From PeH17 sp964414925 (GTDB lineage: Bacteria > Bacillota > Clostridia > Christensenellales > CAG-138), in assembly GCA_964414925.1 (NCBI GenBank), contig CAYPXV010000032.1, positions 1 through 14,960 of the forward strand: 14,960 nucleotides of DNA. The letters are read 5' to 3'. Both the position numbers and the translations under genes were made by a program. Within the stretch, counting starts at the first letter, position 1. Each line of letters begins with the position of its first letter. Shown in pieces: positions 14,938-14,960 of this stretch. Under the pieces are notes generated by a model. That model saw nothing but the letters and a program-made list of their open reading frames with translations. It searched no databases and was not told the DNA's origin.

Positions 14938-14960
14938 GTGACGCAGCATAACTATTTCAG
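14938..14960 (+). CDS. Start of a further gene, cut by the window end
   Basis: GTG at 14938 is preceded by GAGGAG (14927-14932) at 5 bases and opens a frame MTQHNYF that continues off the window. Seven codons are too few to identify the product. The start is supported only by the ribosome binding site and the terminator upstream. Confidence 0.45.

Noticed and set aside
1..14960. Looked for CRISPR arrays, insertion sequence ends, integrase or attachment sites, tRNA and rRNA genes, and large riboswitches
   Set aside because: No regularly spaced repeats, transposase or recombinase motifs, cloverleaf sequences or conserved riboswitch cores were recognised by eye; a covariance-model search was not possible here.

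Overview
The window reads as chromosomal DNA from a spore-forming Bacillota, most likely a clostridium-type anaerobe. Support comes from strong GGAGG-type ribosome binding sites, moderately AT-rich coding sequence, a DUF5665 protein, and a spoIVFA-spoIVFB-like pair, which is found only in endospore formers. Everything looks vertically inherited and intact. I see no mobile element, CRISPR array, rRNA or tRNA, and no gene-free stretch longer than about 180 bases.

Layout. Positions 47-1063 hold an M42 metallopeptidase read from an upstream unit. Next is a self-contained single-gene unit: a near-consensus promoter at 1161-1189, a short leader, a tryptophanase/tyrosine phenol-lyase family PLP enzyme (1242-2681) and a strong intrinsic terminator (2701-2737). 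A small DUF5665 membrane protein (2773-3075) follows, 10 bases ahead of a 2407-residue cyclic beta-1,2-glucan synthase-type protein (3086-10309). That giant has all three expected modules (GT84 transferase, cyclization domain, GH94 phosphorylase) but is about 400 residues shorter than the rhizobial enzymes.

On the minus strand, a SpoIVFA-like protein (11786-11202) and a SpoIVFB-like site-2 protease (11201-10266) abut exactly. The 3' end of the protease gene overlaps the end of the giant gene by 44 bases. A compact divergent region (11787-11889) separates them from a plus-strand short-chain dehydrogenase (11890-12690). A promoter with an extended -10 element then precedes a two-gene unit: an Ldh_2-family dehydrogenase (12771-13874) and a type I L-asparaginase (13895-14875). 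A hairpin terminator follows, and the first codons of another gene run off the window end.

Themes. Four genes concern amino-acid or peptide and 2-hydroxyacid metabolism (M42 peptidase, PLP lyase, Ldh_2 dehydrogenase, asparaginase). One block makes a surface or periplasm-type glucan, and one block belongs to mother-cell sporulation signalling. The points most worth following are the DUF5665-glucan synthase coupling, the lyase whose Arg contact to PLP is replaced by Leu, and the possible leader-peptide control in front of that lyase.
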